DNA of 64,000 bases from [Erwinia] mediterraneensis (GCF_900604315.1 NZ_LR026978.1:1963615-2027614), one strand, 5' to 3'. Positions 23,297 to 33,056 are shown, numbered from the stretch's first letter. Translations and numbers: made by a program. Notes: generated from the letters alone by a model not told the origin.

Positions 23297-24276
23297 ACCG
23301 ACGTCTCGCTTTTCATACGCTATGGCTACTGGCCGCCTGTCTGCTGTTTGCTTACTGGGGGCTGAGCCGCGGCACGCTGCCGGTGAGCGCTGACCAGCTC
23401 TGGCAATTGCTGACGGCCGAGGCGCCGCGCAATATCACGCTGATTGTCACCGAATGGCGACTGCCGCGCGTCACTATGGCGCTGCTGATCGGCGCGGCGC
23501 TGGGCGTCAGCGGCGCAATCTTCCAGTCGCTGCTGCGCAATCCTCTCGGCAGTCCCGATATTCTCGGTTTTAATACCGGTGCTTACAGCGGCGTACTGGT
23601 GGCGCTGGTGCTGTTTCAGCAAAACATTGAGGGAATGACCGCCGCCGCGCTGGCAGGCGGTATTATCACCGCCGCGCTGGTTTATCTGCTGGCGTGGCGC
23701 AACGGGGTAGAAACTTTCCGGCTGATTATCGTCGGCATCAGCGTGCGTGCGCTGTTGATGGCGCTGAACAGCTGGCTGATTATCAGTGCTTCGCTCGAGG
23801 CAGCGCTGAGTGCCGGGTTGTGGAGCGCCGGCTCGCTGAACGGCATTACCTGGGCGAAAACGCCGCCGGTGATCCTGACCCTGCTGCTGGCGCTGGGCGT
23901 AACGCTGCTGTTAGCACGGCGTATGCGTCTGATGGAGATGGGCGATGATACCGCTTGCGCCCTCGGCGTCGCGGTCGAGCGCAGCCGTCTCTGGCTGATG
24001 CTGGCGGGAGTGGTGCTGACGGCGGCCTCTACCGCGCTGGTGGGGCCCATCTCTTTTGTCGCGCTGCTGGCGCCGCAGATTGCCCGTCGTCTCAGTGGCG
24101 GCGTCCGGGGCGCGCTGCCGCTGGCAGGCCTGTGTGGCGCGCTGTTGCTGATCGCCGCCGACTACGCGGCACAGCATCTCTTTTTACCCTGGCAGTTGCC
24201 GGTTGGCGTGATAACCGTCAGCCTGGGCGGCATTTATCTGATGGCTTTACTGGTGCGGGAGGCGCGGCGTCAATGA
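23293..24276 (+). CDS. fepG: Ferric enterobactin permease subunit FepG
   Basis: Second FecCD permease subunit, which forms the heterodimeric channel with FepD. Of 327 residues (330 in E. coli), WRLPRVTMALLIGAALGVSG and RNPLGSPDILGFNTGAYSG are the family motifs. It overlaps fepD at its start and fepC at its end, each by an ATGA junction, which indicates strict co-translation. Confidence 0.95.
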   Translation: MNRRLAFHTLWLLAACLLFAYWGLSRGTLPVSADQLWQLLTAEAPRNITLIVTEWRLPRVTMALLIGAALGVSGAIFQSLLRNPLGSPDILGFNTGAYSGVLVALVLFQQNIEGMTAAALAGGIITAALVYLLAWRNGVETFRLIIVGISVRALLMALNSWLIISASLEAALSAGLWSAGSLNGITWAKTPPVILTLLLALGVTLLLARRMRLMEMGDDTACALGVAVERSRLWLMLAGVVLTAASTALVGPISFVALLAPQIARRLSGGVRGALPLAGLCGALLLIAADYAAQHLFLPWQLPVGVITVSLGGIYLMALLVREARRQ

Positions 24277-25070
24277 CGGAAATCACTTCACGGCTACAGG
24301 CGGAACAGCTGACCCTCGGCTATGAGAAAAAGCGGGTGGCAGAGAATCTGTCGGTGACCATTCCGGACGGTGAGCTGACGGTCATTATCGGCCCCAACGC
24401 CTGCGGCAAGTCGACCCTGCTGCGTACCCTGAGTCGGCTGCTTACGCCGTTAAAGGGTCAGGTGTGGCTGGATGGTCAGGCGATTGCCCGCTATCCTACC
24501 AAAGAGGTGGCGCGCCGTCTTGGTCTGCTGCCGCAAAGTTCCAGCGCGCCCGCGGGGATCACCGTCAGCGAACTGGTCGCGCGTGGCCGCTATCCGCATC
24601 AGCCGTTGTTTGGCCGCTGGCGTGCGGAAGATGAAGCGGCGGTGACGCAGGCGATGCAGGCCACCGGGGTGGCCGATCTGGCGCAGCAGAGCGTGGATAC
24701 CCTCTCCGGCGGTCAGCGTCAGCGCGTCTGGATAGCCATGGTGCTGGCGCAGGAAACCCCCTTGCTGCTGCTGGATGAACCCACCACCTGGCTCGATATC
24801 ACCCATCAGATTGAGCTGCTGGAGTTGATGCGCGATCTGAATCAGCAGCATGGCCGCACGCTGGTGGTGGTACTGCATGACCTGAACCACGCCTGTCGTT
24901 ACGCCACCCACCTGATTGCAATGCGTAACGGGAAGATAGTGGCGGAGGGCAAACCGGCAGAGATTGTTACCCCTGAACTGATCGAACAGGTGTACGGACT
25001 GCGCTGCGTGATCGTGGAAGATCCGGTTGCACATACGCCGATGATTGTGCCGCTGGGGCGGCCAGGCTGA
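24273..25070 (+). CDS. fepC: Ferric enterobactin ABC ATPase FepC
   Basis: ATPase that powers FepDG. Its 265 residues contain Walker A GPNACGKST, signature LSGGQRQRVWIAMVLAQ and Walker B LLLLDEPTTWLD, followed by an H-loop VVVLHDLNHA. The start at 24273 (MTEITSRLQAEQL) overlaps the fepG stop; the open frame further upstream is a shadow of fepG. A terminator separates it from convergent entF. Confidence 0.96.
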   Translation: MTEITSRLQAEQLTLGYEKKRVAENLSVTIPDGELTVIIGPNACGKSTLLRTLSRLLTPLKGQVWLDGQAIARYPTKEVARRLGLLPQSSSAPAGITVSELVARGRYPHQPLFGRWRAEDEAAVTQAMQATGVADLAQQSVDTLSGGQRQRVWIAMVLAQETPLLLLDEPTTWLDITHQIELLELMRDLNQQHGRTLVVVLHDLNHACRYATHLIAMRNGKIVAEGKPAEIVTPELIEQVYGLRCVIVEDPVAHTPMIVPLGRPG

Positions 25071-25073
25071 AGA

Positions 25074-25097
25074 AAAGGGCGCCCGGGGCGCCCTTTC
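25074..25097. terminator. Bidirectional terminator between fepC and entF
   Basis: AAAGGGCGCC and GGCGCCCTTT form a perfect stem around a short CGG loop in the 30-bp gap between these convergent genes. It can end both transcripts. Confidence 0.85.
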
Positions 25098-25100
25098 GTT

Positions 25101-28100
25101 TTACAGCGCCGCCAGGATCTGCTGCAACCGTGGGCCGATCTGCGCAAAAATGCGCGGTGAAATGATCTCCACATGGGCGCAGTCCAGCGGCCAGACCTCC
25201 AGCTCGCCGACATAAGGTGCCCAGGCGCGACGCGCATCCTGACCCGGCTGCTGCGTCTGCTGCGCCAGAAACAGCGTGGCGCGGCCGTGGAAGCGTGCGC
25301 TGCGCGCCGTTGCCAGCAGACGTACCGAGCTGGCGTAGTTGGCTTCAATCGCGTCGAACATCTCTTCCAGCTCTTCCCCCGCCTGACGGCGCTGAGCGGC
25401 AATAAACTGTTCGCGTTCGCGATTCACTTCTTCCAGTACCGCCGGATCCAGCACATTCACGCCGCGCTTCGCATCCCAGTTTTGCGTTTCTGGCGGCCAG
25501 GTATCGAGCAGGCCCAGGAAAGCGACGCTTTCGCCTGCCGCTTCCAGCCGTGCGGCAATGCCCTGCGCCAGGGTGCCCCCCAGTGAGTAGCCCAGGAAAT
25601 AGTAGGGGCCATGGGGCTGTAAGCGGCGCAGTGTTTGCAGGTGCGCTTCACACACTTCGTCAAGGCTCTGACTCTGGCTGAGCGGTCCCTGGCGATCCGG
25701 CGACTGAATGCCGGTCAGCGACCAGTGGGGATCCAGGTAACGCTGCAGGATGCTGAACTGCCAGGCAAAGCCGGAGGCCGGATGGAAGCAGAACAGGGTT
25801 GGCCCTGAGGCGCGCCGCAGCGGCAGCACCGGCTCAAAACCGGCGCGCTGATGCGCGGCCTGTTCATCGCTGAGCAGCGCCGCCAGTTTTTCCACCGTGG
25901 AGGCCACCATGATCTGACCTACCGAAACCGGTTGCTGCAGATCGCGTCGCAGGCGTGCCGCCAGCCGCATCGCCAGCAGCGAGTGGCCGCCGAGGGCGAA
26001 AAAATCATCCTGAGCAGTGACGCTATCCCGCTCCAGCAGAGCGCAGAAGGCGGCGGCCAGATCGCTCTCCAGGCCGGCCGCTGGCGCGCGTACCGGGCCG
26101 GAAGCCGTGGCCTGCGGCAGCGGCAGCGCTTTGCGATCCAGCTTGCCGTTGCTGCTGAGCGGCAGCGCCTCCAGTTGCACAATCGCCACCGGCACCATAT
26201 GAGCCGGCAGACGCTGACTGAGGGCGTCACGCAGTGCCTCGCTGTCCAGCGGCGCGCTGGCGACCACATAACCCACCAGCTGACGGGCATCGCCCTGCTG
26301 TGCACCGCTGCCCAGCACCACCGCGTGCGTGACTGCCTGCTCAACGCCAGGCAGGGCGGCCAGCGCATGGTCGATCTCATTCAGCTCAATGCGCTGTCCA
26401 CGTATTTTCAGCTGATCGTCGCTGCGTCCCAGATACTCGACAGCCCCGTTTGTCAGCCAGCGCGCCACGTCGCCGGTGCGGTACATGCGCGTGCCGTCGC
26501 CCCAGGGATCGGCCACAAAGCGGCTGGCGGTCAGGCCGGGGCGATCCAGATAGCCATGCGCCAGCTGAATGCCGGTGAGGTAAAGATCGCCTGCCACTCC
26601 TGGCGGCACCGGTTGCAGATACGCATCGAGAATGCGCAGGCCGGTATTCCATACCGGGAAGCCGATGGGCACGCTGGCACCGCTGACCTCAGCCAGCGCC
26701 TCGCCGCAGGCGGGATAAAAGCTGACATCAACCGCGGCTTCGGTCGGACCATAGAGATTATGCAGTGCCACACCGGTCAGCTGCTGCCACTGGCGGGAGA
26801 GATCCACCGGCAGCGCTTCGCCGCTGCAGAACACGCGGCGCAGGGTGCGACAGGCGGCGACGGCCTCTTCATCCTGCAGCGCGGCGACAAAGGCGGCCAG
26901 CATCGAGGGGACAAAATGCGTGGTAGTTACCTGATAACGGGTAAACAGCTGCTGTAACGCCTCGGGATCGCGATGTGCTTCCGGCGGTGCCATTACCAGC
27001 CGTGCGCCGACGATCAGCGGCCAGAAAAATTCCCACACCGAGACGTCAAAGCTGCATGGCGTTTTCTGCAGCACCACATCGTCTGCAGCGAGCGGATAGC
27101 TCGCCTGCATCCACAACAGGCGATTCACGATCGCCTGATGGCCGACCAGCACCCCTTTGGGACGACCAGTGGAGCCGGAAGTGTAGATAAGATAGGCGCC
27201 ATCCTGTGGACGCGCGTATGGCAGAAACGGGGCGATGTCCGCTGTCGGCAGTAGCGCCGCGTAATGGTATTGCGCCACCGGGCCGATCGCCGCGAAACGG
27301 GCAGCCAGCGTACCGGTGGTGATCAGCAGCTTCGGTGCGGCATCTTCCAGCATCAGCTGCAAACGCTCATCGGGATAGCCGGTATCCAGCGGCAGATAAG
27401 CCGCCCCAACACTGACAATCGCCTGTAACGCCAGCGACAGCCAGACCGAGCGCGGCACCGCCACCGCCACAATATCACCGCGGCCCACGCCGCGGGCGAT
27501 CAGCTGTTGCGCCAGCGCCTGCACCTGCTGCTGCATTTCGCGGTAAGTCAGCTGTTGCTGCTCATCCGCCAGTGCAGGGGCATCAGGCGTACGGGCCGCC
27601 TGTTGTACCAGCAGGCTCCCCAGGGTTTCTGCCGGGATCGGCATGGCGGTCTGGTTAACCGTCTGCAGCTGCTGCTGTTCCGCTGTGGTCAGCAGCCCCA
27701 ATTCGCCACACGGGCGCGCTGGCTGCTGCGCCAGCTGGGCCAGCAGCAGGTCAAAGCGGTGAGCATGTTGCGTCAGCGTCGCCGCATCATAACGTTCCGC
27801 GTTCGCCAGCAGTTCCAGCGTCAGCTCGCCCTGTTCGCTGATATAGATAGCGATCTCCAGATCGCGTACCGGACCGGAGGCGAGTTGGTGAGTAATGCCG
27901 GTGACGCCGTTGAAATCGAGCTGATAGTCGAACATCTTCAGATTGATGACCGGCCCGTAGAGCGGATCGCTGTCGCCGTGACGGCCAAGATCGCGCTGTA
28001 CCTGCTCGGCATCATAACGCTGATGACGGCGCATCTTTTTCACTTCAGCCGCCAGCTGACGTGCCAGTTCGGCCAGCGGCTGTGCCGGATGATAGTGCAC

Positions 28101-29027
28101 CGCCATCGGCAATACGTTGATCACCGGACCGGTGGCACAGAGCGCAGCGGAACCGATACGGCGCATAAAAATAAAACCGGCGGCAAAATCGTACTGGCCG
28201 CTGAGGCGCGCCAGCCAGAGCGCCACCAGCGCAAAGGCGATATCGGCAGCGCTGAGCTGTTGCGCCTGCAAGGCGTTAACCAGCGTACGGAAAGCCTGAC
28301 TGTCAGGCGTCAGCGTCTGGCGCAGCAGATGCGTCGTAGCGCTCTGGCCGGTCAGCGGCAGGCCGGAGAGCGTCACCGGCGGGGGTAGCCGGGCACCTTT
28401 TTCCCGCCAGAAGTCAGCATCGCGTTGCCAGCTAGAGGATTGCTGGTAACGCTGATACTCCTCTACCACCTCGCTAAAGGGCACAAAGGGCGTGGGCTCT
28501 GGCGTCTCGCCGCGCGCTTGTGCGCTGTACAGGTGGGCGATGCGGCGCGTCAGGGCGGTAAAGCTGAAGCCGTCGACCACCAGATGATGGTAGCGCTGAT
28601 ACCAGTACCAGTGATTGTCGCCGAGGCGCAGCAGCTTGTGATGCCAGAGCGGCGCGCCGCTCAGCACACGCAGATCGCCTGCCATATCCTGGCGCATCAG
28701 GGCACGCGCCGCCCCGTCCGGATCGGCCTCCTGGCGCAGATCGATCACCTCCGGCGGGGTAAACTGCTGCGGCGCCAGCCACTGCACCGGTTCGCCATCC
28801 TGTTCGCCAAAGGCCATGTTCAGGGTATCGGCTTCCTGCATCCCTGCCACGATGGCGTTCGCCAGCAGCCTGGGGTCAATCGCGCCCCGCAACTCGATGA
28901 AGTGAGCGACCGCGTAGGCATTAGGGTATTTCGTCAGTTGATCGGCGACCCAGATGCCAGGCTGGGCGGCCACCAGCGGCAGCTTGTGCGGATTCGGTAC
29001 CGGACAAGAGAGCGGGGAGTTTGTCAT
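25101..29027 (-). CDS. entF: Enterobactin synthase NRPS EntF
   Basis: Modular peptide synthetase that activates serine, joins it to DHB and cyclises three DHB-Ser units to enterobactin. It has 1308 residues (1293 in E. coli). Order: condensation domain (HHLVVDG at 147-153), adenylation domain (YTSGSTGRPKG; substrate-region FDVSVWEFFWP fits serine), carrier domain (DDFFALGGHSLLAMRL, phosphopantetheine Ser, near 1015), thioesterase (GYSLGG, nucleophile Ser1148; His1285 in DCAHVE). The start at 29027 has AGGAG upstream and overlaps the MbtH-like gene as ATGA. The longer frame to 29159 is antisense-like run-through and is rejected. Confidence 0.97.
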   Translation of the reverse strand: MTNSPLSCPVPNPHKLPLVAAQPGIWVADQLTKYPNAYAVAHFIELRGAIDPRLLANAIVAGMQEADTLNMAFGEQDGEPVQWLAPQQFTPPEVIDLRQEADPDGAARALMRQDMAGDLRVLSGAPLWHHKLLRLGDNHWYWYQRYHHLVVDGFSFTALTRRIAHLYSAQARGETPEPTPFVPFSEVVEEYQRYQQSSSWQRDADFWREKGARLPPPVTLSGLPLTGQSATTHLLRQTLTPDSQAFRTLVNALQAQQLSAADIAFALVALWLARLSGQYDFAAGFIFMRRIGSAALCATGPVINVLPMAVHYHPAQPLAELARQLAAEVKKMRRHQRYDAEQVQRDLGRHGDSDPLYGPVINLKMFDYQLDFNGVTGITHQLASGPVRDLEIAIYISEQGELTLELLANAERYDAATLTQHAHRFDLLLAQLAQQPARPCGELGLLTTAEQQQLQTVNQTAMPIPAETLGSLLVQQAARTPDAPALADEQQQLTYREMQQQVQALAQQLIARGVGRGDIVAVAVPRSVWLSLALQAIVSVGAAYLPLDTGYPDERLQLMLEDAAPKLLITTGTLAARFAAIGPVAQYHYAALLPTADIAPFLPYARPQDGAYLIYTSGSTGRPKGVLVGHQAIVNRLLWMQASYPLAADDVVLQKTPCSFDVSVWEFFWPLIVGARLVMAPPEAHRDPEALQQLFTRYQVTTTHFVPSMLAAFVAALQDEEAVAACRTLRRVFCSGEALPVDLSRQWQQLTGVALHNLYGPTEAAVDVSFYPACGEALAEVSGASVPIGFPVWNTGLRILDAYLQPVPPGVAGDLYLTGIQLAHGYLDRPGLTASRFVADPWGDGTRMYRTGDVARWLTNGAVEYLGRSDDQLKIRGQRIELNEIDHALAALPGVEQAVTHAVVLGSGAQQGDARQLVGYVVASAPLDSEALRDALSQRLPAHMVPVAIVQLEALPLSSNGKLDRKALPLPQATASGPVRAPAAGLESDLAAAFCALLERDSVTAQDDFFALGGHSLLAMRLAARLRRDLQQPVSVGQIMVASTVEKLAALLSDEQAAHQRAGFEPVLPLRRASGPTLFCFHPASGFAWQFSILQRYLDPHWSLTGIQSPDRQGPLSQSQSLDEVCEAHLQTLRRLQPHGPYYFLGYSLGGTLAQGIAARLEAAGESVAFLGLLDTWPPETQNWDAKRGVNVLDPAVLEEVNREREQFIAAQRRQAGEELEEMFDAIEANYASSVRLLATARSARFHGRATLFLAQQTQQPGQDARRAWAPYVGELEVWPLDCAHVEIISPRIFAQIGPRLQQILAAL

Positions 29028-29236
29028 GAACGTGTCTCCTGCGTTGACGCCGGGCGAACATCGCGCCAGTTTTCTTCCAGCCAGGCCAGACAGTCCGGCT
29101 GCGGCTGCGGGCCGAATACCGGCTGCCAGCCGTGGGGAATGGTGCTGAAGGCAGGCCACAGGCTGTACTGCTGCCGGGTATTGATCAGCACGTAACAGTG
29201 CTGTTGCGGATCGTCAAAGGGGTTGAGATTTTCCAT
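29024..29236 (-). CDS. ybdZ: MbtH-like protein YbdZ
   Basis: Small cofactor that stabilises and stimulates NRPS adenylation domains, here EntF. The 70-residue protein has the family signature: N-P-F-D-D near the start, QYSLWP, IPHGWQPVFG, and CLAWLEENWRDVRP with the conserved tryptophans. It lies between fes and entF, the same place as in E. coli, and overlaps entF by 4 nt. It is slightly shorter than E. coli YbdZ. Confidence 0.93.
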   Translation of the reverse strand: MENLNPFDDPQQHCYVLINTRQQYSLWPAFSTIPHGWQPVFGPQPQPDCLAWLEENWRDVRPASTQETRS

Positions 29237-29273
29237 GCCTCTCTCCTGCCCACAAGCCGTGGGCGAGATAAAT

Positions 29274-30491
29274 TCAAAGGGGTTGCCACAGGGCTTTCAG
29301 TCCGTTCAGCAGGCCGCCGCGCCAGCAGAGCGCATCGTGACCGCCTTCGACCGGGTGATAGCTGACCTGATGCCCGGCGTCAGTCAGCTGTTGCTGCAGA
29401 ATCTCGTTAGCCTGCAGAATCAGGCGTTCGCGACGGCCCGCTTCCAGCCAGAAGCGCAGCGGCGTCGGGGTTGGCACGCCGTCCTCCAGCTGCTGGATCA
29501 GCCAGCCCCGCGCCTCTGCGCGCGACGGCCACCAGAACGAGCCGGACTGGCTGATGGCGCAGCCAAACTGCTGCGGCCAGTGGAGGGCCGCATACACTGC
29601 CGCCAGGCCGCCATAGCTCTGACCGGCAACCAGCGTGGTCGCCGCCGCCGGGTTAAAGGGAGTCCACTGCTGCACCTGTGGCAACAGTTCCTGCTGAATC
29701 GCCAGCCAGAAGTCGGCGTTACAGGGAAGTTCGTGGCTGCGCTGGTCGCGATCGATAATGTCGATCATCAGGTAGACCGCCGGCGGCAGCTGACCGGCAG
29801 CAGTGAGCTGCTGAAGCGGCCAGGCGACGGGCATCGTATGCGCCCAGAACTGACCATCAAGCAGAATCGCCAGCGGCCGGCTTTCCGGCTGCGCATCGCC
29901 GCTGCAGTAGATCCACACCGAACGGCGATTACCGAGGCGCTCGCTCTGCCACTGATAATGGCGCAGCGGCAGCATTGGCGCGCGTCCTTCATCCACTGCC
30001 TGCCAGAGCTGCTGGTCCGGCGCCTGCGGCATATGCAGCGGCGAAACCGGCATGCCGCGTCCGGCCGACCAGCTGCGCAGCGGGTTAAGCGGATCGGCCT
30101 GGGCGGTGAGGAATTTTGTGCGCCACCAGTTGCGCAGGGCATAAATATCAGGCTGACCGCTGAAATTTTCCGCCTGTTTATCCGGCATTAAACAGTAGCT
30201 GCCGCGCCAGTCGGCCGGGAGGTGGGTCTGCCAGTACCAGACATCGCGCTGTGCGATGCGTTGCAGCGATTGTGGCGGCGTGGGCTGATGATGATCGGTC
30301 ACGCCGGTAATATTGATCCAGACGCGCCTGATGGTGGAGGTCGCTTCACTGCCTTCGGGATCGCGCCAGAAAAAGGTCACCCGGCAGGTGTCATCACTGG
30401 CGTTTTCGATTAGCGGAATCCCGCGCTGTTGCTGCTCCTGCCACCAGGCGTCACTGCCAGTCTCATCGTTTAACCACGTCATAGGCACCAT
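29274..30491 (-). CDS. fes: Enterochelin esterase Fes
   Basis: Cytoplasmic esterase that hydrolyses ferric enterobactin to free its iron. The 405 residues include an N-terminal early-set domain (TFFWRDPEGSEAT, about 35-50) and an alpha/beta-hydrolase domain with GQSYGG (nucleophile Ser) and the late GGHDALCWRGG (catalytic His). ATG 30491 and ATG 30482 are both in frame and neither has a strong SD, so the first ten residues are uncertain. It is first of fes-ybdZ-entF and divergent from fepA. Confidence 0.95.
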   Translation of the reverse strand: MVPMTWLNDETGSDAWWQEQQQRGIPLIENASDDTCRVTFFWRDPEGSEATSTIRRVWINITGVTDHHQPTPPQSLQRIAQRDVWYWQTHLPADWRGSYCLMPDKQAENFSGQPDIYALRNWWRTKFLTAQADPLNPLRSWSAGRGMPVSPLHMPQAPDQQLWQAVDEGRAPMLPLRHYQWQSERLGNRRSVWIYCSGDAQPESRPLAILLDGQFWAHTMPVAWPLQQLTAAGQLPPAVYLMIDIIDRDQRSHELPCNADFWLAIQQELLPQVQQWTPFNPAAATTLVAGQSYGGLAAVYAALHWPQQFGCAISQSGSFWWPSRAEARGWLIQQLEDGVPTPTPLRFWLEAGRRERLILQANEILQQQLTDAGHQVSYHPVEGGHDALCWRGGLLNGLKALWQPL

Positions 30492-30531
30492 CAGCCGTTT
30501 TACACATTACAATCGCGTCACAAGGTTGATA

Positions 30532-30562
30532 GATAATACTATTGATAATTATTTTCATTTGC
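30532..30562. promoter_or_regulatory. Tandem Fur-box-like operators between fes and fepA
   Basis: Two overlapping 19-base windows begin at 30532 (12 of 19 matches) and 30544 (14 of 19), both opening with GATAAT. The overlap is typical of strongly iron-regulated divergent promoters. The site lies 41 bp from fes and 184 bp from fepA. Confidence 0.75.
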
Positions 30563-30746
30563 AATAGGGTGTTTCCGCTCCTTCGGGGAGCTGTCCCGTA
30601 CAGCCGTCGTTGCGCTTTGTGCGCTGTACAGGCTGGCACAGGAAAGGTGCGAAAGTAACGGGATAAACACAAAGTACAGGGATTTTTCACCGGCTCGCCA
30701 GCGCCTGACTTCAGCTTGCGCTGCCGGCTCACCAGGAACGCATATA

Positions 30747-32993
30747 ATGAAAAAGCTTTCACCTTTATCATTCGCCATTCTGTTTGAACTGGGACTCGCT
30801 GCAGCGGTTGTCCCCACCTCTGCCCGCGCCGCAGCCAGCAATGCCGAAGACACGGTAGACGCCAGCGGCGGTACCCTGTTGGTCACGGCTGCTGAACAGA
30901 ATCTGCAGGCACCGGGGGTGTCGACCATCACCGCCCAGGAGATCAAAAAGCGCCCTCCGGCCCGTGACGTGTCTGAAATTATCCGCACCATGCCAGGCGT
31001 CAATCTGACCGGCAACTCCACCAGCGGCCAGCGCGGTAACAACCGCCAGATCGATATTCGCGGTATGGGGCCGGAAAATACCCTGATTTTGATCGATGGC
31101 CGACCAGTAACCAGCCGTAACTCTGTGCGCCTGGGCTGGCGCGGCGAGCGCGATACGCGCGGCGACAGCAGCTGGGTGCCGCCAGAGATGATCGAGCGCA
31201 TCGAGGTGATCCGCGGGCCGGCCGCGGCGCGTTACGGTAGTGGCGCAGCCGGGGGCGTGGTGAATATCATTACCAAAAAAGAGAGCGATGCCTGGCACGG
31301 CAGCTGGAACAGCTATTACAACGTGCCGCAGCATAAGGAAGAGGGATCGACCCGGCGCACCAACTTCAGCCTGAACGGCCCGCTGGGAGAGGATGTCAGC
31401 TTCCGGCTGTATGGCGGACTGGCCAAAACCCAGGCGGATGCGCAGTTCATCAACCAGGGCCATCAGTCGCTGCGTACCGGCAGCTATGCCGATACCGTTC
31501 CTGCCGGTCGCGAAGGGGTGGTGAATAAAGATATCAATGCTCTGTTGCGCTGGGCCTTTGCGCCGATGCAGACACTGGAGTTCGAAGCGGGCTACAGCCG
31601 TCAGGGCAATCTGTACGCGGGCGATACGCAGAACACCAACACCAGCGCGCTGGTGAAGAGCAAATATGGTGAAGAGACGAACCGCCTTTATCGCCAGAAC
31701 TTTGCTGTTACCTGGATCGGCGCCTGGGACAATGGCGTCAGCACCAACACCTATGCTCAGTATGAAAAGACCCGCAACTCACGGCTGAACGAAGGCCTGG
31801 CAGGCGGCACGGAAGGGATCTTCTCTGACGACAGCTTCGCTACCATTCAGCTGGATGATGTGCTGCTGCACAGCGAAGTCAGCATTCCTTTTGAGTTCGG
31901 GGTCAACCAGATGGCGACGCTGGGTACCGAGTGGAACCAGCAGCGCATGAAAGATCCTTCTTCCAATACCCAGGCGCTGGCCGGGGGAGGGATTGAGGGC
32001 ATCGCCAGTAACAACCGCAGCCCCTATTCACAGGCGGAAATTTTCTCGCTGTTCGCAGAAGATAATATGGAGCTGACCGACAGCACCGTGCTGGTGCCGG
32101 GGCTGCGCTTCGATCACCACTCAATTGTCGGCAATAACTGGAGCCCGTCGCTGAACCTGTCGCAGGGATTAGGCGATGAGGTAACCCTGAAGCTGGGCAT
32201 CGCCCGCGCCTATAAGGCGCCCAGCCTGTATCAGACCAACCCCAACTATGTGCTTTACAGCCGCGGTCAGGGCTGTGCCGCCAGCGCCGGAGCCTGCTAC
32301 CTGATCGGCAATGAGGATCTGAAAGCGGAGAGCAGCATCAATAAAGAGGTCGGACTGGAGTGGAAGCACGAGGGCTATCAGGCGGGCGTTACCTGGTTCC
32401 GTAACGACTATCGCGACAAGATCGAAGCGGGCTACCTGCCGGGCGGCACCTCTGTGACCGGCACTACCGATGTGTATAAATGGGAAAACGTGCCGAAAGC
32501 GGTGGTGGAAGGGCTGGAAGGCACTTTCAATATGCCGATCTCTGAAACTGTGCAGTGGAATAACAACCTGACTTACATGCTGCAGAGTAAGAACAAGCAG
32601 ACCGGCGATCGGCTGTCGATTATCCCGGAATATACGCTGAACTCGACGCTGAGCTGGCAGACCACGGAGGCGCTGTCGCTACAAACTACCCTGACCTGGT
32701 ACGGCAAGCAGGTGCCGAAGAAGTACAACTATAAAGGGGAAGCGGTGAGCGGCAGTGAGAAAGACCAGGTGAGCCCTTACTCCATCGTCGGACTGAGCGG
32801 CACCTGGGATGTCAATAAGAACGCCAGCGTTACCCTGGGCGTCGACAACCTGTTCGATAAACGCCATTTCCGTCAGGGGAATGCGCAAACCACCGGCAAT
32901 GCCAATACCCAGGCGTATATGTATGGCGCAGGCGCTAATACCTATAACGAGTCCGGACGCACCTACTACGTCAGCCTGAATACCCACTTCTGA
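30747..32993 (+). CDS. fepA: TonB-dependent ferric enterobactin receptor FepA
   Basis: Outer-membrane 22-strand beta-barrel with an N-terminal plug that imports ferric enterobactin using TonB energy. It has 748 residues (746 in E. coli) with a signal peptide ending near Ala30 (SARAAA). A TonB-box-like GTLLVTA precedes the plug (RTMPGVNLTGNSTSGQRG). The barrel ends in Phe (NTHF), the BamA signal. The loop cysteines GCAASAGACYL match the E. coli loop pair. SD AGGA lies before ATG 30747. The right border of the island is dacB. Confidence 0.97.
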   Translation: MKKLSPLSFAILFELGLAAAVVPTSARAAASNAEDTVDASGGTLLVTAAEQNLQAPGVSTITAQEIKKRPPARDVSEIIRTMPGVNLTGNSTSGQRGNNRQIDIRGMGPENTLILIDGRPVTSRNSVRLGWRGERDTRGDSSWVPPEMIERIEVIRGPAAARYGSGAAGGVVNIITKKESDAWHGSWNSYYNVPQHKEEGSTRRTNFSLNGPLGEDVSFRLYGGLAKTQADAQFINQGHQSLRTGSYADTVPAGREGVVNKDINALLRWAFAPMQTLEFEAGYSRQGNLYAGDTQNTNTSALVKSKYGEETNRLYRQNFAVTWIGAWDNGVSTNTYAQYEKTRNSRLNEGLAGGTEGIFSDDSFATIQLDDVLLHSEVSIPFEFGVNQMATLGTEWNQQRMKDPSSNTQALAGGGIEGIASNNRSPYSQAEIFSLFAEDNMELTDSTVLVPGLRFDHHSIVGNNWSPSLNLSQGLGDEVTLKLGIARAYKAPSLYQTNPNYVLYSRGQGCAASAGACYLIGNEDLKAESSINKEVGLEWKHEGYQAGVTWFRNDYRDKIEAGYLPGGTSVTGTTDVYKWENVPKAVVEGLEGTFNMPISETVQWNNNLTYMLQSKNKQTGDRLSIIPEYTLNSTLSWQTTEALSLQTTLTWYGKQVPKKYNYKGEAVSGSEKDQVSPYSIVGLSGTWDVNKNASVTLGVDNLFDKRHFRQGNAQTTGNANTQAYMYGAGANTYNESGRTYYVSLNTHF

Positions 32994-33056
32994 CGGGGGA
33001 TTCATGGAGCAATAGCGGGCATTCAGCCCGCTATTGCGTTTCCGGCTGAGCGGTTG

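Noticed and set aside
27507-28388. 293-codon plus-strand ORF inside entF
   Set aside because: Antisense shadow of a GC-rich NRPS gene; the translated sequence is rich in Gln, Arg and His with no domain, typical of a mirror frame.
25101-29159. Longer EntF start at 29159
   Set aside because: It would overlap the MbtH-like gene by over 130 bp in another frame; ATG 29027 has AGGAG and fits the family N-terminus.
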